NCBI RefSeq assembly: GCF_002079055.1
Contig: NC_047502.1
Span: forward strand, 496,001 to 560,000
Origin: Saccharomyces paradoxus
Lineage: Eukaryota; Ascomycota; Saccharomycetes; Saccharomycetales; Saccharomycetaceae
Length of the DNA stretch: 64,000 nucleotides
Direction: 5' to 3'
Shown here: piece after piece, positions 63,585 through 64,000 of the stretch
How the letters are laid out: each line of letters opens with the position of its first letter
How positions within the stretch are numbered: position 1 is the first letter of the stretch
Notes under the pieces: generated by a model
The model's input: only the letters and a program-made list of their open reading frames with translations
Databases searched by the model: none
What the model was told of the DNA's origin: nothing
Made by a program: the position numbers and the translations under genes

Positions 63585-64000
63585 TCACCAATTTCTTATT
63601 GAATCACATACAACTTCGTAAACTAGCCAACTTACTGCAGTTGAAGGGACAACTTTAAAGAGGTTTGCACTTAGGCCTTTGTAGTAACCGCTGACGCCTT
63701 CTGTTTTACCAATTGTCACCAGCGCATCCCAGACACTAGTGTATTTGAATCCCAGTTCATTTCCACCCATCGCAAGAACTTGAAATCGTCTCCTTAGTAG
63801 ATCAAAGGGGTAAGTGATTGTTTGCGCAACTCCTCCACTCACGGCGCCGATTGTTAATTTATAGAGGTTGCTTTTCCAAGAGGGTTGAGCATTTGAAGTA
63901 TTGATGCCAATTTCTCTTAATTGTTCATAAACCGCAAAATTTAGTGCTACATATGGAACAACTCCAAGACTTGTTGGCCATACGCCCCTGTATAATCCTT
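63585..64000 (-). CDS. YPR011C: Ypr011c, mitochondrial carrier (C-terminal part only)
   Basis: The reading frame is open to the right edge, so the N-terminal part of the protein (about 326 aa in S. cerevisiae) lies outside. Visible carrier features are LYRGVWPTSLGVVPYVALNF, then the third-repeat signature PFDLLRRRFQ (PxD/E-xx-RxR type) and the C-terminal SANLFKVVPSTAVSWLVYE ending SIRNW. The S. cerevisiae protein transports adenosine 5'-phosphosulfate and PAPS across the inner membrane. The GTG at 63842 sometimes taken as a start is internal. Confidence 0.95.
   Translation of the reverse strand, partial: GLYRGVWPTSLGVVPYVALNFAVYEQLREIGINTSNAQPSWKSNLYKLTIGAVSGGVAQTITYPFDLLRRRFQVLAMGGNELGFKYTSVWDALVTIGKTEGVSGYYKGLSANLFKVVPSTAVSWLVYEVVCDSIRNW

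Noticed and set aside
63337-63621. A 94-codon + frame near the right edge
   Set aside because: It is antisense to the YPR011C end and has no recognisable character, although it begins with ATG.

Overview
The window reads as a stretch of a Saccharomyces (sensu stricto) chromosome XVI that spans the centromere. Gene order and protein sequences match, as I remember them, the S. cerevisiae run YPL017C (IRC15) to YPL001W (HAT1), then CEN16, then YPR001W (CIT3) to YPR011C. Several proteins differ from the S288C proteins by far more than strain variation: HAT1 looks roughly 89% identical by eye, while RET3 is about 98%. The source is therefore probably not S. cerevisiae but a sister species, at about the distance of S. 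mikatae, S. jurei or S. kudriavzevii. This is a judgement from memory, not an alignment.

Left of the centromere (1-36412): partial IRC15, SWI1, HST2, CIP1, MRPS16, RRP12, TAF3, RET3, RQC2, CHL1, TFC8, NCR1, AEP3, LSP1, ULA1, SNF8 and HAT1. These are ordinary single-copy yeast genes with short intergenic regions. They cover chromatin (SWI1, HST2, TAF3, HAT1), ribosome assembly and quality control (RRP12, RQC2, MRPS16), trafficking (RET3, SNF8, NCR1), chromosome cohesion (CHL1) and the eisosome (LSP1). Recognisable promoter elements include PAC/RRPE upstream of RRP12, an MCB upstream of CHL1 and STREs upstream of LSP1. CEN16 (36483-36601) has clear CDEI, an 86-bp CDEII that is about 90% A+T, and CDEIII.

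Right of the centromere (36899-64000): CIT3 and PDH1, with ICL2 about 7 kb further on, encode the three mitochondrial steps of the methylcitrate cycle for propionyl-CoA. Around them lie YPR003C (SulP transporter), AIM45 (electron-transfer flavoprotein alpha), HAL1 (reading frame broken in this assembly), REC8 (meiotic cohesin), HAA1 and SUT2 (transcription factors), RPA135 (Pol I), the small intron-containing MIN8 and the 3' part of the mitochondrial carrier gene YPR011C.

Three tRNA genes (Phe-GAA with intron, Gly-GCC, Lys-CUU) each carry fossil solo LTRs on their upstream side. These are sigma (Ty3), delta (Ty1/Ty2) and tau (Ty4) copies, including a tau nested inside a delta with a clean 5-bp target duplication, and a sigma placed 16 bp from the tRNA-Phe 5' end. 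No internal retroelement genes, CRISPR, prophage or bacterial-type elements were seen. I found no wholly new system. The most checkable oddities are the HAL1 frame break, a 24-bp perfect palindrome upstream of NCR1, a 60-bp tandem duplication in a delta, a 31-base A run directly after the MRPS16 stop, and an unusually proline-interrupted glutamine tract in SWI1.
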